Origin: Branchiostoma belcheri
Lineage: Eukaryota > Chordata > Leptocardii > Amphioxiformes > Branchiostomatidae
Length of the DNA stretch: 64,000 nt
Reading direction: 5' to 3'
NCBI RefSeq assembly: GCF_001625305.1
Contig: NW_017803046.1
Span: 1 to 64,000 of the forward strand
Each line of letters starts with the position of its first letter. Position 1 is the first letter of the stretch. Under the pieces are notes generated by a model. The model worked only from the letters and a program-made list of their open reading frames with translations. It was not told the origin of the DNA and searched no databases. A program made the position numbers and the translations under genes. This document shows positions 14,501-24,918 of the stretch, one piece after another.

Positions 14501-17500
14501 ATGAAATGTTGAAATAGCTGCAGCAGTGTTCTAGCCAGCCTGAAATTTTTCCTATCTTCTCAGTTTTGTTTGATTTAGCATCATGTCGAGCACCAGAGGC
14601 ACAAGACTTTGCACCAGAGGTGGGAAAGTCCAAATCCTGACCCCCTGAAACACAGTATTACAAGCATTTCAAGGGGCAAATTTTGCTGGTAGACTAAAGC
14701 TTAGTTTAATGACATCTCTTTCCATATGTTTACGCACCAATTTTTATCGGTCAACATTAACAGATTTGGCAAAATTTTTGCTTGTCATAGGCAGCAAAAT
14801 TCAGTCAAATGATGGAAAGACAGATGCTGGCTATAACACAGCTACATGTATAGTATCTAATTTTTAATCATTTGGGCTTTCTTGTAAATATATTGTTGTT
14901 TGTGATACCCCCGATCCTACAGGTGCTGAATGAAGAAGGCAGTCCTCTGTCAGGTGTGTTACTGTCTCTCAGTGGAGGGGACTACAGGAACAACAATCTC
15001 ACCAATCAGGATGGAGCTTTTATCTTCTATAATCTGGTATGTATCCATGTATTTTTTCTTTCCTTTATTCATTACCTCCAGGGAGGGAGATCGTGGATGG
15101 GTACTTTTTTTGTATTGTTTGTGTGTTGCCCGACTTTGTAGCTGTAACTCACGGCAGGTTTGACAGATTTCTTTGATTTTTGGTATATGATTACTTTTTA
15201 GGTATGATGATGATGATGCGGAATGTTTTTAATTCCATCAGTGATTTCAGGCATTGAAAATTGAATTATTATTGGACACCCCTGTGTAACACGTGTGTGA
15301 ACATCTAATGTTAGGGACTGTTGTCAAAGTGTATGCGTCAGGGTTATACTATTTGACAAAACGGGGCATGGCCTGACAAAATGTCATTCACAACCTTGGT
15401 TTTCAGAGGTTTGAGTTCTCAGATTTCTTGTCTCTCTCTTTTGTCTGGTGACACTTGTCCTTTGTAATTGTAAGCTGTAAACAGAGCTGACACAAGTTAA
15501 CATCATGATACATTCATATCAATGACACATCAATATCTCTGTGTGTTTCCAGGGCCCCAAACAATACTTCTTCCGTGCCATGATGAAGGAATACAAGTTT
15601 AACCCTACATCACAGATGATTGAGTTGGAGGAAGGCAGCAGTATCAATGTTAAGGTGGTGGGCACTCGGGTGTCCTTCAGGTATGTACAATGTAACATGA
15701 TATTCCTGTCCATATAGATGTATCTTTTCTTTCTTCCCTAGCAGCATGTAAAGAAAAATGTGACTAAGTATTCGTACTGTACAATGTACAACGAGTGATG
15801 TCTGGGAAGATTGTCGAGAAAGATTACATGTAGCTGCTTGCAAAAATTAATGTACTGTTTTAATGTCAGCTAACAGACAAGTATCCAAGTGATAATTATC
15901 ATTTTAGATACATTATTCCTTGTGCAAACCTAATTCTTCCAGCCTGTCATTGCTTTGTTGGCATTACACTCAACTTGATACATGTAGAATTCATTGGTAT
16001 ATTCCGTATCATCGGAGGCTACTGCTAGTAAATCACACGGGCCAGAACAGCCATATACAGGTAGAACATTATCACAGCCCAGGTATACCGTGGCCGACAA
16101 GTACAAAATTTTACACCGCAACTTTTGGTGTTTTACACCGCAACTTTTGGTGTTTTACACTGCAACTTTGGGTGTTTTACACTGCAACTTTTTCTGTGTT
16201 TTACACTGCAACTTTTGCTGTGTTTTACACTGCAACTTTTGCTGTGTTTTACACTGCAACTTTTGCTGTGTGGAAAACTTACACCCCTCCCCTTTTATAA
16301 TGAACGGTCCCCCTGTCAGGTCAAAGGTGACAAAGATGGCGGCGGCCTGAGAGTCACAGTGTCGTGCTGTGACTGAGTGTGAGACATCAACAGAATGGGA
16401 TCTTAAGAAATTGATCAAGCTGTGAATAAATTGATGATTTATAATTCTGTCTGTTCTTCTTTGTGTTCTAACTTTACTATACTTACACAACACTGTATTG
16501 CCTCCATGATGACAGTTTATAAATTAGTGATTGACTAATTAACAATGATTAGATGTCTTATTAACTATAAATATTGTATACAATATTATTCTACATTTGT
16601 ATACGAGCGATCGCTGTTTTTGTTTACATTATACGCCATCTTTTCTTGTCGGCCACGGTACGGTCGATTGTATGCACGAAAAGGATAACTCAGTCGACGT
16701 AGTTTGCATGCCATCGTTGTCACCTTTGACCTGACAGGGGGACCGTCCATTATAAAAGGGGAGGGGTGTAAGTTTTCCACACAGCAAAAGTTGCAGTGTA
16801 AAACACAGCAAAAGTTGCAGTGTAAAACACAGCAAAAGTTGCAGTGTAAAACACCAAAAGTTGCAGTGTAAAACACAGCAAAAGTTGCAGTGTAAAACAC
16901 AGCAAAAGTTGCAGTGTAAAACACCCAAAGTTGCAGTGTAAAACACCAAAAGTTGCAGTGTAAAACACCAAAAGTTGCGGTGTAAAACACCAAAAGTTGC
17001 GGTGTAAAATTTTGTTCTTGTCGGCCACGGTACAGGTATGACATAAAGTCCTATGAAAGTTCCCTCCGGGTATGTTACTATGAAGGTCCTCTGTGTTACA
17101 GTTGTTACGGCCGTCTGACATCCCTGAATGGTGAGGCAGAGCCAGGGCTGACAGTGAGAGCTCAGGGAGTGGCCAACTGTTCTAATGCTGTGGAGGAGAC
17201 CACCACTGATTCAGAAGGTACAGTACCTGTATATCTTGTAATGTTCATATCCACACATAGTTTTATTAGGTTGGGTGAGTCACTGAATATAATATAAAGA
17301 AACTCTTTCTTTACACAACCAAGACATAGTGTTTTATTCAGCTGACATTTCAGTGACATGCTGTGACCTTCCTTAGGGCAATTCTAACTGGATAATATTG
17401 CACAGCATAGGTGTTGCTTCAATCTATTAGATGCATTTCCAAATGCAAGTTCAAATGCAAGTATTTACATTATGACATACACAGTTACAGGCAACAGTAT

Positions 17501-20324
17501 CTACAATATGGTCCCAAATGTACAGGAGTGTAATATACGTCAATAAGTCATGTACATTGTATAACTGTTGTCAAGTAAAAGTTAAAATGGGCTATCAGAT
17601 GATGCACAAATACATGTAAAACTTCAGTAATGTTGTAAGTGTGAGAGGACTAATTTTGATATCCCTCTTGTTACTTTTCAATAAGGTGGTTTCCGGTTGC
17701 GTGGCCTCCAGCCATTCTGTGAGTACCACGTGGGTCTGCTCAGCTCTGCTGCAGGGGGACAGACAGGGATTCCTCCTCACAAAGTTATTCAGGCATGTTC
17801 CTTTCTCCTTTCTAAAGACCAGAATAATTCTGTGTATAGCGCTGATACATTCCTCAAGCTAACTGACGTCTAGCACACCGCAGTTGTCCCTCAGTAACAT
17901 CTGGAGCCACAGTTTCCATTTAGAACTTTTATTCAGCCTGTTACAGTCGGTTTGCCCTTTGGGCTTCTTCAAGTGTACAGAAGCTAAATGACATGAGTTC
18001 ACAAAGTTCTCACTTTCTATAATTGCATAATGCATTATATAGAATTGAAGAGTGTTTTTTTCCGTGCATAGGTCACAGATGGGGACGTCCATGGAGTCCA
18101 AATCATTGTCCTGCACAGTCTGAACCACTTTGACTTGAGTGGCAATGTTGTCACCGCTGAGAACTACTTAAACACCTTGAAGGTAAGGGCTTTTACCTAT
18201 GAGAAGCTAATTCACATTGTCAAGATTATAATTACTTGTACATGTAGGTGAGCATTATGGTAAAGGCATCCAATGCAATTTCAGGGTGGCATAAGTGGAC
18301 TTTGAAGTCAATTTTCTTGCCATTCTTTTAATACGGTAATTGAATCAATCCTATCACAATAGCATACTGATATCTGTGAGGCAAAAATGCGATGTCACTG
18401 ACGGAAAATGGTTGTTTGTTTTGTATCATAGGCTGATTCTAGCTGTTTGGTATGGCACCTCAAAAAATATACAACCTTGTCTTGAGCATAGATGGCAAGA
18501 AGATGTGCAGAGCATTTTACAGCTGCCCGCTGCAGTTCTAATGATGCTGAATCATGCCAATAGTTGTACAGACATATTGATAAAAATAGTTTAATGTAAT
18601 GAAAATCAAAGCCAAATTAAGGATTGTTAAAAGTTAATATTTTTCCAACACAAAGCTGCATTGAGCTTTCAACCAGTCACTCTGGTCTTCTTCAATAAAC
18701 TGCCCCACATGGCATGTCACATGGCTTCTCTAAAGTAGTGTGATGTCAACACTGGCTCAAAGGTAAACGATGTCAGCCCCCAGAATTGAGGATTGTTAAT
18801 TTACCAGCTCTTTTTTTTAATCCATGGCAGGTTGTACTATACCAGGAGGACAACATGGACCTTCCAGTACACACTGTGACTTTAGGATCCTCCAGTTTCT
18901 TTGACTTCCCACCTCTGGTCAGCAATGAACAGCGCTATGTTTTGAGTCTGGAGTCAACATTATCACGGTAAGGGTTCCAAACTTGTAACAGAAAGAAAGA
19001 GCAGCTCAGAATACATGTACACTTGAGTCAATTTTAGATACATCAAACTTTCAATTTTTGAACCCATTGTGATACAAAAATGTTTGAATACCTAGATAAA
19101 GATGTCTAGTTAGTAACAATAGTAATCAAGGTTTGAAATACTCTTTTTACAAATATTTTAAACCAACTTAAGACAAAATCTTGGTTGTAACATATAATGA
19201 CAGTGGCAGAAATACTTTTTCAGTGCTCTGTAATATTGCAGAATGTCACAAATAAGTAATTGTTCTGCAAGTTGTAAATACTTGTACATAAATGTACAAA
19301 AAATACAATGCATATAACTATCATAAAGTCAGTAGTAAGCACAAAATCTCCTAAACAATATTATTATACAATGTCATGCAGACACCATTGAACCCTAGTT
19401 CCTGATTTTTTCAGTCTCTAAAATTGCTTAATATTTCTTCTGCCACATTGAAAATTTCTCTGCAAAATGCAGACTGCGGACGGGTATTTCTAAAACGCTA
19501 TTTTGACAGGGGTGCTTTTGACTACACCACACCGAGTGTAGCCTTCACTGCCAATGGACCGTTTAAACACATCACCCTGGAGTTCACCCCCATTCAGAAA
19601 GCCAACAACATCGACGTTACGGACGGGTCCTACCTGTCCCTACCTGTAACTCTGCTGCTACTGCTGGCTGGGTATCACTATGACAAGGTAAGCCCTCAGT
19701 GATGAATACATTTTGCAAGAAAAGGATGTTTGCTTGTGAAGATATTGTGTAACCTGAATTTTTTCAGATATGATATGCTAGCAAAATGTAGCAACAATAA
19801 TTATAGTAACATTTGCAAAGGAAATGCATAATTTTTACCTTCACATGCTCTAGCCTAACAAACTACTGCTTGTTTATTCTTACTTTAACACATTCATATA
19901 CAATGTATATGGTGAGCATCCCCTTCAGCTCTGTCACTTGCTACATAATGTAATCCGTCACCACAGGGTTTCTGCAACAACACCAGTTACCATGGTGACA
20001 GACATTTAGACCAGGTTATTGACCTTATGTGTTAAGAGAAGAAGAAACAGAGCAAATACAATATGTTTTCCCTCTGCAAAATGAAAGGTCCTTACTGTTT
20101 GGCCACACCTTCCAATTTTTAAGAGTGCAGGGCACTATTGTAAGTATTACTCAAGTCAATCAAACAAATGGCATACAATTATAACACTCCCACAGGTGCT
20201 ACCCTTCCTGCAGCAGTTGTTTGAAAGGGGACAAAGCTGGAGAGGCATGACCACAGATGGGGATAACAGTGGGGAGGAGTCAGCACGACATAGGAAGAAA
20301 CTTAAAGTGCGAAAGACCAACTAG
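770..20324 (+). CDS. NOMO: NOMO (Nodal modulator / BOS complex subunit), 5'-partial, 23 exons
   Basis: The product is a single-pass ER membrane protein of the BOS complex (with Nicalin and TMEM147), which works with the translocon in multipass protein biogenesis. Coding exons: 770-1006, 2757-2872, 3411-3636, 4066-4203, 4843-4983, 5114-5290, 6442-6613, 7031-7325, 7761-7856, 8592-8717, 8940-9174, 9976-10138, 10587-10672, 11820-11975, 14223-14349, 14923-15036, 15553-15680, 17102-17217, 17686-17792, 18072-18182, 18831-18967, 19510-19687, 20196-20324. All have AG acceptors and matching phases, except exon 8, which is one base too long. The translation follows vertebrate NOMO along its whole length, for example QTDCAPNNGYFMIPLYEHGD, GVLLSLSGGDYR and LPVTLLLLLAGYHYDK. 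The total is about 1169 residues; about 50 N-terminal residues including the signal peptide lie upstream. A second copy of exons 12-14 (12286-13812) was left out of the model. The identification is certain; the duplication status is not. Confidence 0.96.
1108..1350. repeat. Foldback repeat in NOMO intron
   Basis: The left arm near 1111-1150 (GTCACCTTCCTCAGGGCAA) is repeated inverted near 1290-1335 (TTGCCCTGAGGAAGGTGAC). A diverged half copy lies at about 17340-17395. This is a typical short inverted-repeat element. Confidence 0.6.
1370..2673. mobile_element. Non-autonomous Tc1/mariner-like DNA element in a NOMO intron
   Basis: Inverted termini CTGTAAGTCCA / TGGACTTACAG are each flanked by TA. 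Subterminal blocks rich in CGTGAA and TTCACG motifs are also inverted (1400-1440 and 2600-2660). About 1.3 kb; no transposase reading frame is seen. Confidence 0.65.
3726..3935. repeat. Dispersed repeat family 'CCAGTCACTCTGGTCTTC', copy 1
   Basis: Related copies lie at about 18645-18775 and 51124-51290. All start near a TCCAACACAAA motif and carry the CACTCTGGTCTTCTTCA block. The 51 kb copy also shows the inverted arm (GAAGACCAGAGTGACTGG), so the family is a foldback element. Confidence 0.6.
5509..6391. mobile_element. Tc1/mariner-like non-autonomous element with TA target duplication
   Basis: Termini CCTTCGCCAA / TTGGCGAAGG are inverted and flanked by TA on both sides. The interior starts with a GTCTGTCTGTCTG microsatellite and phrases such as TTGTCATGAAACTTGGTATG. 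Diverged internal pieces recur near 41150-41230, 43310-43400 and 56525-56600, so the family is dispersed in this genome. No coding capacity. Confidence 0.7.
7031..7325 (+). CDS. NOMO: NOMO exon 8 with apparent +1 frameshift
   Basis: The first part reads SYTLTVMLSAADQKAG to MDILFTQFQA in one frame. From about 7162 the NOMO-like sequence (VVSGSVQCIESC to FNNVLPGKYT) continues one base out of register. Flanking phases need 294 nt, and the exon is 295 nt. The extra base lies near the CCGG at 7160-7164. It is either a sequencing error or a real inactivating indel in this haplotype. Confidence 0.85.
8027..8556 (-). mobile_element. Older, diverged copy of the same hAT-type MITE, inverted
   Basis: Read on the minus strand, this intronic stretch shows the same order of landmarks as the 10737-11200 element: an ACAGAGGTTTAG block, GTACAGG repeats, then CAATTTGACAAAT. 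Its left edge TTAGGACTGC resembles the element terminus. Ends and target site are decayed. Confidence 0.6.
9292..9635. mobile_element. Short inverted-repeat element (MITE) in NOMO intron 11
   Basis: The ends CAGGGCTCGAAAT and ATTTCGAGCCCTA are inverted repeats of hAT style. Inside are repeated GTGCACC motifs and A-rich runs. I could not see a clean target duplication. Confidence 0.55.
10166..10310 (+). mobile_element. tRNA-derived SINE (also at 12476-12620 in the second NOMO copy)
   Basis: The head shows a tRNA-like A box (TAGCATAACGGCAGAGTGC) and B box (GGGTTCAAGTCC), the internal RNA polymerase III promoter. It is followed by a TTGGGAAAGGCACTTCACC core and CCTCACTTAG. This is the usual order in metazoan tRNA-SINEs. 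The second copy differs by one base in the B box (GGGTTTAAGTCC). Confidence 0.75.
10737..11200 (+). mobile_element. hAT-type MITE with 8-bp target duplication, polymorphic between copies
   Basis: The termini are inverted repeats TAGGGCTGCG / CGCAGCCCTA. The element is flanked by a perfect 8-bp direct repeat GTCTTGAT (10729-10736 and 11201-11208), the hallmark of hAT insertion. The interior is rich in GTAC steps (ACAGGTACAGGTACC type) that can fold. The second NOMO copy has the empty site, with one GTCTTGAT at 13040-13047. No transposase is encoded. Confidence 0.92.
12148..12148. other. Single N: assembly join
   Basis: This is the only ambiguous base in the window. It lies exactly between the two copies of the NOMO block, where intron sequence that continues after 13984 is interrupted by sequence that belongs at 9840. 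Confidence 0.95.
12149..13984 (+). repeat. NOMO: Second copy of the duplicated NOMO block, exons 12286-12448, 12898-12983, 13657-13812
   Basis: This copy repeats exons 12-14 of NOMO with intact splice sites. Exon 13' differs by one residue from exon 13 (Thr to Ile, ACA to ATA at about 12954). The three exons total 405 nt, a multiple of three. Exon 14 ends in phase 2 and exon 12' begins in the matching phase, so a transcript carrying both copies would stay open and gain 135 residues. Human NOMO has only one such segment, and the single-copy length already matches it. Confidence 0.88.
16087..17031. mobile_element. Foldback DNA element whose arms are arrays of 22-26-bp tandem repeats
   Basis: The termini ACCGTGGCCGACAAG and its inverse bound a 945-bp element flanked by near-identical 8-mers (CCAGGTAT 16079-16086, ACAGGTAT 17032-17039). 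Each arm holds about 7-10 copies of a unit built on GTTTTACACTGCAACTTTTG, then a shared segment (TGTAAGTTTTCCACAC, AAAAGGGGAGG, TCAAAGGTGACAA type). The arms are inverted relative to each other around a loop at about 16340-16712. It sits in the NOMO intron between exons 17 and 18. Confidence 0.85.
17793..18071 (+). other. GC-AG intron of NOMO
   Basis: The exon ends in ATTCAG, followed by GCATGT instead of GT. The acceptor is GCATAG and the next exon resumes in phase 0 as VTDGDVHGVQIIV, which aligns with NOMO. No better GT donor keeps the frame. Confidence 0.75.
18262..18480. repeat. Dispersed MITE family 'CATCCAATGCAATTTCAGGG', copy in NOMO intron
   Basis: Related copies occur at 22281-22460, 29437-29660, 34549-34872 and partly at 41550-41640 and 32828-32930. 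The 34.5 kb copy shows both inverted ends and is the best full-length example. Confidence 0.65.
19510..20324 (+). CDS. NOMO: NOMO last two exons: C-terminal transmembrane anchor and basic tail
   Basis: Exon 19510-19687 ends with a hydrophobic stretch, LSLPVTLLLLLAGYHYD, which matches the single membrane anchor of NOMO. Exon 20196-20324 encodes the short cytosolic tail, rich in Lys and Arg near its end (HRKKLKVRKTN), then TAG at 20322-20324. This topology is known for NOMO: a large lumenal part of beta-sandwich repeats, one TM segment and a short basic tail. Confidence 0.93.
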
Positions 20325-21612
20325 ATCATTCTGAAGGATACATGTACATGGGCAGCAAAGTGGGAAGACTGCAATGCAAGAATGCTTTTGGCCATATAGT
20401 GTAGCCTCTACCAGGTTTCTGGAAGTGGCTGGAAAGAATAGAAATTGGACAAATAGACAGATGACATGCAGGGGAGTTGGTCTGCAAAAGAGTACAGTTT
20501 GCCACTCCCAAAGCCTGTTGGGGGAAGCTACATGTACATGTATGATGAAACTGTACAAAAGCTATTCCACCATTATTCCAACAAAAAATGGCTCTGTGGT
20601 AAACTCTACTCTTTCAAAACTGGCTCTGTGGTAAACTCTACTCTTTCGTGGGCCAAATCCCCTGGCATAATATGTGTCCACTTGGCCAATTTATCAAAGG
20701 CTCTTTGCAGCTGCTTCCCAAAGCCTGGTAGAGTACATACAGGGCTTAATCTGGAAAAAAATGTTTTTTGTATCCTAATTTTAATAGTAGGGTGTTTGTG
20801 GTAACTTGTCAAAGACATACACTGGAAGTCTTCTATTTCTTGCGAAAACATTTTAACCTTGATTTCCCCTGATCAAAATGGCAGCTTGTTCAACACTGTT
20901 TAGTAATACATTTATTTTGGTTGTATTGCAAGTGGGATACTACAACATGTAGGTGAAATGAGATGGTTGATGGCTTTTGGAAACATGTATCAGTTGAAAC
21001 ATATCAAAATTGTACAGGCAAGCCATACAATGTGCATGTCCAGCCAGTTGTATGAATATAAAGGTTGATACTGTCTCAAACATTTTATTGCTGCTCCAAA
21101 CTACTGATAGTTCTTTACTTTCACAACTATGTAGAGTGAAAAGTGTTAAAGTTAATGTCGATTTGAAGTGGTAATTTTTGGTCTTGATCTATGTCTCCTT
21201 TTTTTAGTGATAAATCTGGAAAATGATGTCACTTACTTTCTCTTTCTCTGAATCCAACCATTATACAATTCTGTATGTGATTGATGTACATGTATATATA
21301 TATAATGGCATTTATTCAGTTTTCTTTTGTACAGTCGATTTTGCTTAGTAGTACCACAGCATTTTTTTTGCCTATCTGGTCTTGTATTTTGTTGTACATA
21401 ATCATTTTCCATTTCTTTGGAACATCAATCCTTATATTTATTACTAGTGTGTTTTAGAGGGTTTTCAAGTTACATGTAGGTTGTAACTAACACAGACAAA
21501 GACAAATATACTTCCTATGCCACTGTAAATGTACTGTAATTTGGTAACCAGAAATACAGATTACACATTACAGATTATGGTGGTCTGAAATAAAGGCTGT
21601 GCAATGTTACAT
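20325..21612 (+). other. NOMO: Probable NOMO 3' UTR
   Basis: This AT-rich non-coding stretch follows the TAG at 20322. A consensus AATAAA at 21589-21594 followed by GT-rich sequence is a candidate polyadenylation signal. A foldback repeat (about 20398-20735) lies inside. The end is a guess without transcripts. Confidence 0.45.
20398..20735. repeat. Foldback repeat family 'CCTCTACCAGG', copy 1
   Basis: The left arm (CCTCTACCAGGTTTCTGG) and the right arm (AAAGCCTGGTAGAG) are inverted. Sister copies lie at 23796-24026 and 26360-26490. All include GGAGTT / AACTCCCCTGG blocks. Confidence 0.6.
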
Positions 21613-24600
21613 GTGCAACTTGATAATCTGACCTTTAAAATAGATTCATTGACATTAGCAGTAGTAGCAAATGAACTGAATTGTAGGATAGTGGTAGCAA
21701 CATCATAGTGCAAGCAAAATTATTTTAGTTCATAAAGCTTTATAAGCAAATGTTTAAAAAGTTGGAACAAATAGTGACTTGCAATAAAATGTTTCTGTCT
21801 ACAAGCTTTGTCCATGTCCTTCAGAGTGTGTTAGAATGTTCTAGATTGATCTGTAAGGAGCTCTTTCTCAGTGGAGTCCATACTGATCATCATAGAAAGA
21901 AACCAGCTGAGATGGTTTGGGCATGTACTGAGGATGCCAGAGGATAGGGATACCAAGGGGTATATTCAACTGGAAACCCAAGACAAACCCAAGAAAAGAC
22001 CACCTGGCAGACCAAGAAAGAGGTGGGAAGATCAGATCAGAGGGATCACCCAGAGGGACTTCGAGGAAGTGAAAAACCTGACACAAGACAGGGCAGCATG
22101 GAGGAACCTGACCTGAGGCTGACGACTGGCAGACCAGGTCTACAGGCGCCAGGAGAGAAGGCTAGGTGAGAAGATTGAACTGTAGGTCTGGATAAATTGA
22201 AGCCAAGTAAGCTTTATTTCTAGACTTTGCCAGGTTTGAAAGTGTGTATGGTATTCATCTAAACTTTGTTGTTGACTTTAAATGCCTCCAATGCAATTTC
22301 AGGGAGGGCAAAACTGGTTGTTTGTTCTGGTTATTCCTTTAATGTAGTAAGTTAAATCAGTCCTATCTCATAGCATACTGATATCTGTGAGGCAAAAAAT
22401 GAGCAGATGAAAAACGGTTGCTTGTTTTTTATCCTAGGCTGGTTCTACTTTATACTTTAGCAACTCCCCATGCATGTACCATGTTTTTGGGCTATTTCAA
22501 ACGCTTCAAGTATAAAATGATGATGAAATTGTGCTAAGCAATGACAGTGCATGTAATCATCCTACAGATTTCCTCATATAATATTTTTCTTTTGCCACCC
22601 TGAAATTACATTTGATGTCTTTAATAAGTCTAGTTAATGATGTTAATGTACGTTCTACTACTACCAACTTTAGATAGTCACCACACCCAAAGAATACCAT
22701 CTAGAACATTCGTACTTCTCTTGTTTTGGATAAAGGGGTTCTTTCTTACACAACCAGCTCAAGAATGTTTGCTTGTAAAACATTGATTTTTTTCAAGTTG
22801 ATCGACCTACTGTTAAAATGTGCTGATTCTTCTGGAAGCACTCCCATCCAAACCACTTGAAGAACACTTAAGTGTCGGCTGACACAACATTCAAAGACGT
22901 TTTAGTTGTAGGCAAGAAGCTAAAAGCTGGTGGGAACTGGTGCATGTGGCTCGGAGGAAAGTGGTTACTGATCGAAATCATTGTACAGAAAAGCATTTTC
23001 CAATTGATAGTGCACGGAAAATCGACGGGAGTATGAAGTCTGAAAAATAATTTCCCTTAGAGGGAAAACATTGTGTTTACGGGGTCCCAATCGATCCTAG
23101 CAAAATCCGTCTACCCTAGTCTTTTTTTAATTGACCGCTGGTAAGGCCATAAAATGTTCAATTTTCAAGCTTCATTTTATCGCACACATTTTCAGAAGTA
23201 ATTTTTTCTTCAGGAAACCGGGCGAAACATTTTTCAACAAGAAAACGGAGGAATATGTCCTGGAAACCGTCCTTGTTCGAAATTTGTTGGATCATTTTAG
23301 TCCAAATCTAAAAAAAAAAGTTTTAAAAAAAGAGGAAAAAACTAGAAACCCCCACCTACCGAACCTACGTTTTTCAGGAAAAAAATTAGAAACATTGATT
23401 TTCAACATTAATGATAAATTTTTCTAGACATACCTATCTGTTGCAGATGATCACTAGTCAACATCGTAGGTCCAAATTTAACAATCGCAATGTATTATGG
23501 GATGGATGTGACCATCTGCACGTATCCCAGCATGCTCTCTACCTGTTGAATAACACAATCGTTTCACCCCTACTCGCGAGTCTCTTGTATAACATTTTGA
23601 CAAACCAAAAAATTTCAAGAAGTAAATGCGGGAAACGATCCATTTCGATCTTTTAGGGACGTCCCGGACCTAAATATCGGATACTGGCGCAGCTGTTCTC
23701 CGGGTTTCATGAACAAGGGCGTGAGAAAATTGATTGTCATGAACGGCATGGAAATAACAGGTTTTTTTTTCTGCATGGTGACCATCTCGTATCCTCTACC
23801 AAGCTTCAGAGGCGACTGGAAAAAGTAACAAATTGGCAAAATAGATAACATGCCAGGGGAGTTCTTCTACTAAAGGAGTAACGTTACAGTTACGGTTCTA
23901 AGATTCTAAGAGCGGCAAACTATACTCCTTTATATTAATTAGCGGACTAACTCCCCTGGCATGTTTTCTGTCTTCTTGGCCATTTTCTACTTTTCCAGCG
24001 GCATCTGAAATCTGGTAGAGGCTAACCCGGCAGAAATTTGGGTCGTTTATAACAGTGGGAACGACAGAAGTTGACCAGAGAGAAGTGAAAAAGTTTTGTG
24101 AAGACATTACGGCTGCAGACACTCAGCCTCGGAAGATGGGTCTTCTTGGAAGACCCCTTTCTACATTTTAAATCCAACGTATGGCTGCCTTTGGTTGTTT
24201 TGCGTTTTGTACCGTTTTTCTGACATCCCCTTTTTGTTTTCTCGAGACGTCACGATTTGCTTTGAGGAGACCTGCAAAACGCTGCTGTTTCTATCGTGTG
24301 GAAGAGACGCCACCACGCCTTGATAGAAATGCGCACTAAATTACTTACAGGTTAAATGAGACCTTACAACTATTAACATTAAGCACATGCGAAAATCGAC
24401 TGGAAAGAAAATGATAGACATTCAAACTTGTGATTGTGATTTTCCTCTAGGAATACGTGAAAGCTAACATCCTCATTCATTTCTGTACATCAGCACCTTA
24501 CTTCACTTACACAATCGCATTTTCGATTTTTTCTTTTACGTAAATTTCTACTCTTGAGGCACAGTTGGTCAACAACCAAAGCGCTTACACGCCAATAGTT

Positions 24601-24776
24601 ATCGAGTGTTTTTGGTGAGTTTTCCGATAGTTTGCCAAAAATGTTTAAACAAGGCGCGGCTTAGCCGTGCGCGGCGTTTGAAGACGTGTTTTGAGCAGTT
24701 TGCTCAGCCTTCGCGCCACCCGGCATCCTGGACAGATATCCGGGACTGGAGGATGAGGTCAATACCAACGGAGACG
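21613..24776. other. Intergenic region between NOMO and the mucin-like gene
   Basis: It holds the LINE fragment, one copy of the CATCCAATGC MITE family (22281-22460) and a foldback repeat (23796-24026). I see no coding exon. The last ~200 bp before 24777 becomes GC-richer. Confidence 0.6.
21880..22190 (+). pseudogene. Non-LTR retrotransposon fragment: C-terminal end of a reverse transcriptase ORF
   Basis: The translation to the stop at 22116 contains RNQLRWFGHVLRMPEDR and PPGRPRKRWEDQI, then a WR near the end. This WFGHV-RM ... GRP-RW-D pattern is found at the C terminus of many LINE polymerases. Nothing of the catalytic domain is present, so it is a 5'-truncated dead copy. Confidence 0.7.
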
Positions 24777-24814
24777 TATAAATATCCGCCGCCACGGCGT
24801 CTAAAATCAGTGCC
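24777..24814 (+). promoter_or_regulatory. Candidate core promoter of the mucin-like gene: TATA box and initiator
   Basis: TATAAATA at 24777-24784 is followed about 30 bp later by TCAGTGCC (24807-24814), which fits an initiator with the A as +1. This would give a 5' UTR of about 110 nt before the ATG at 24919. Spacing is canonical, but there is no transcript support. Confidence 0.55.
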
Positions 24815-24918
24815 AGAGCACATTCTGCTCTGTAGACCAACATTTGACGAACCTCTGTGAGAATAATTCTAGTTAGAGATCGTAAGTAATTCTACCGGAG
24901 GGGAGAGAGACAAGAGAT

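Noticed and set aside
16125-16273. CRISPR-like regular repeats
   Set aside because: Units are contiguous tandem repeats without unique spacers, inside an intron of a eukaryotic gene.
15920-17044. Open frames rich in FYTATF or VLHCNF on both strands
   Set aside because: They are products of the 22-26-bp tandem repeats in the foldback arms.
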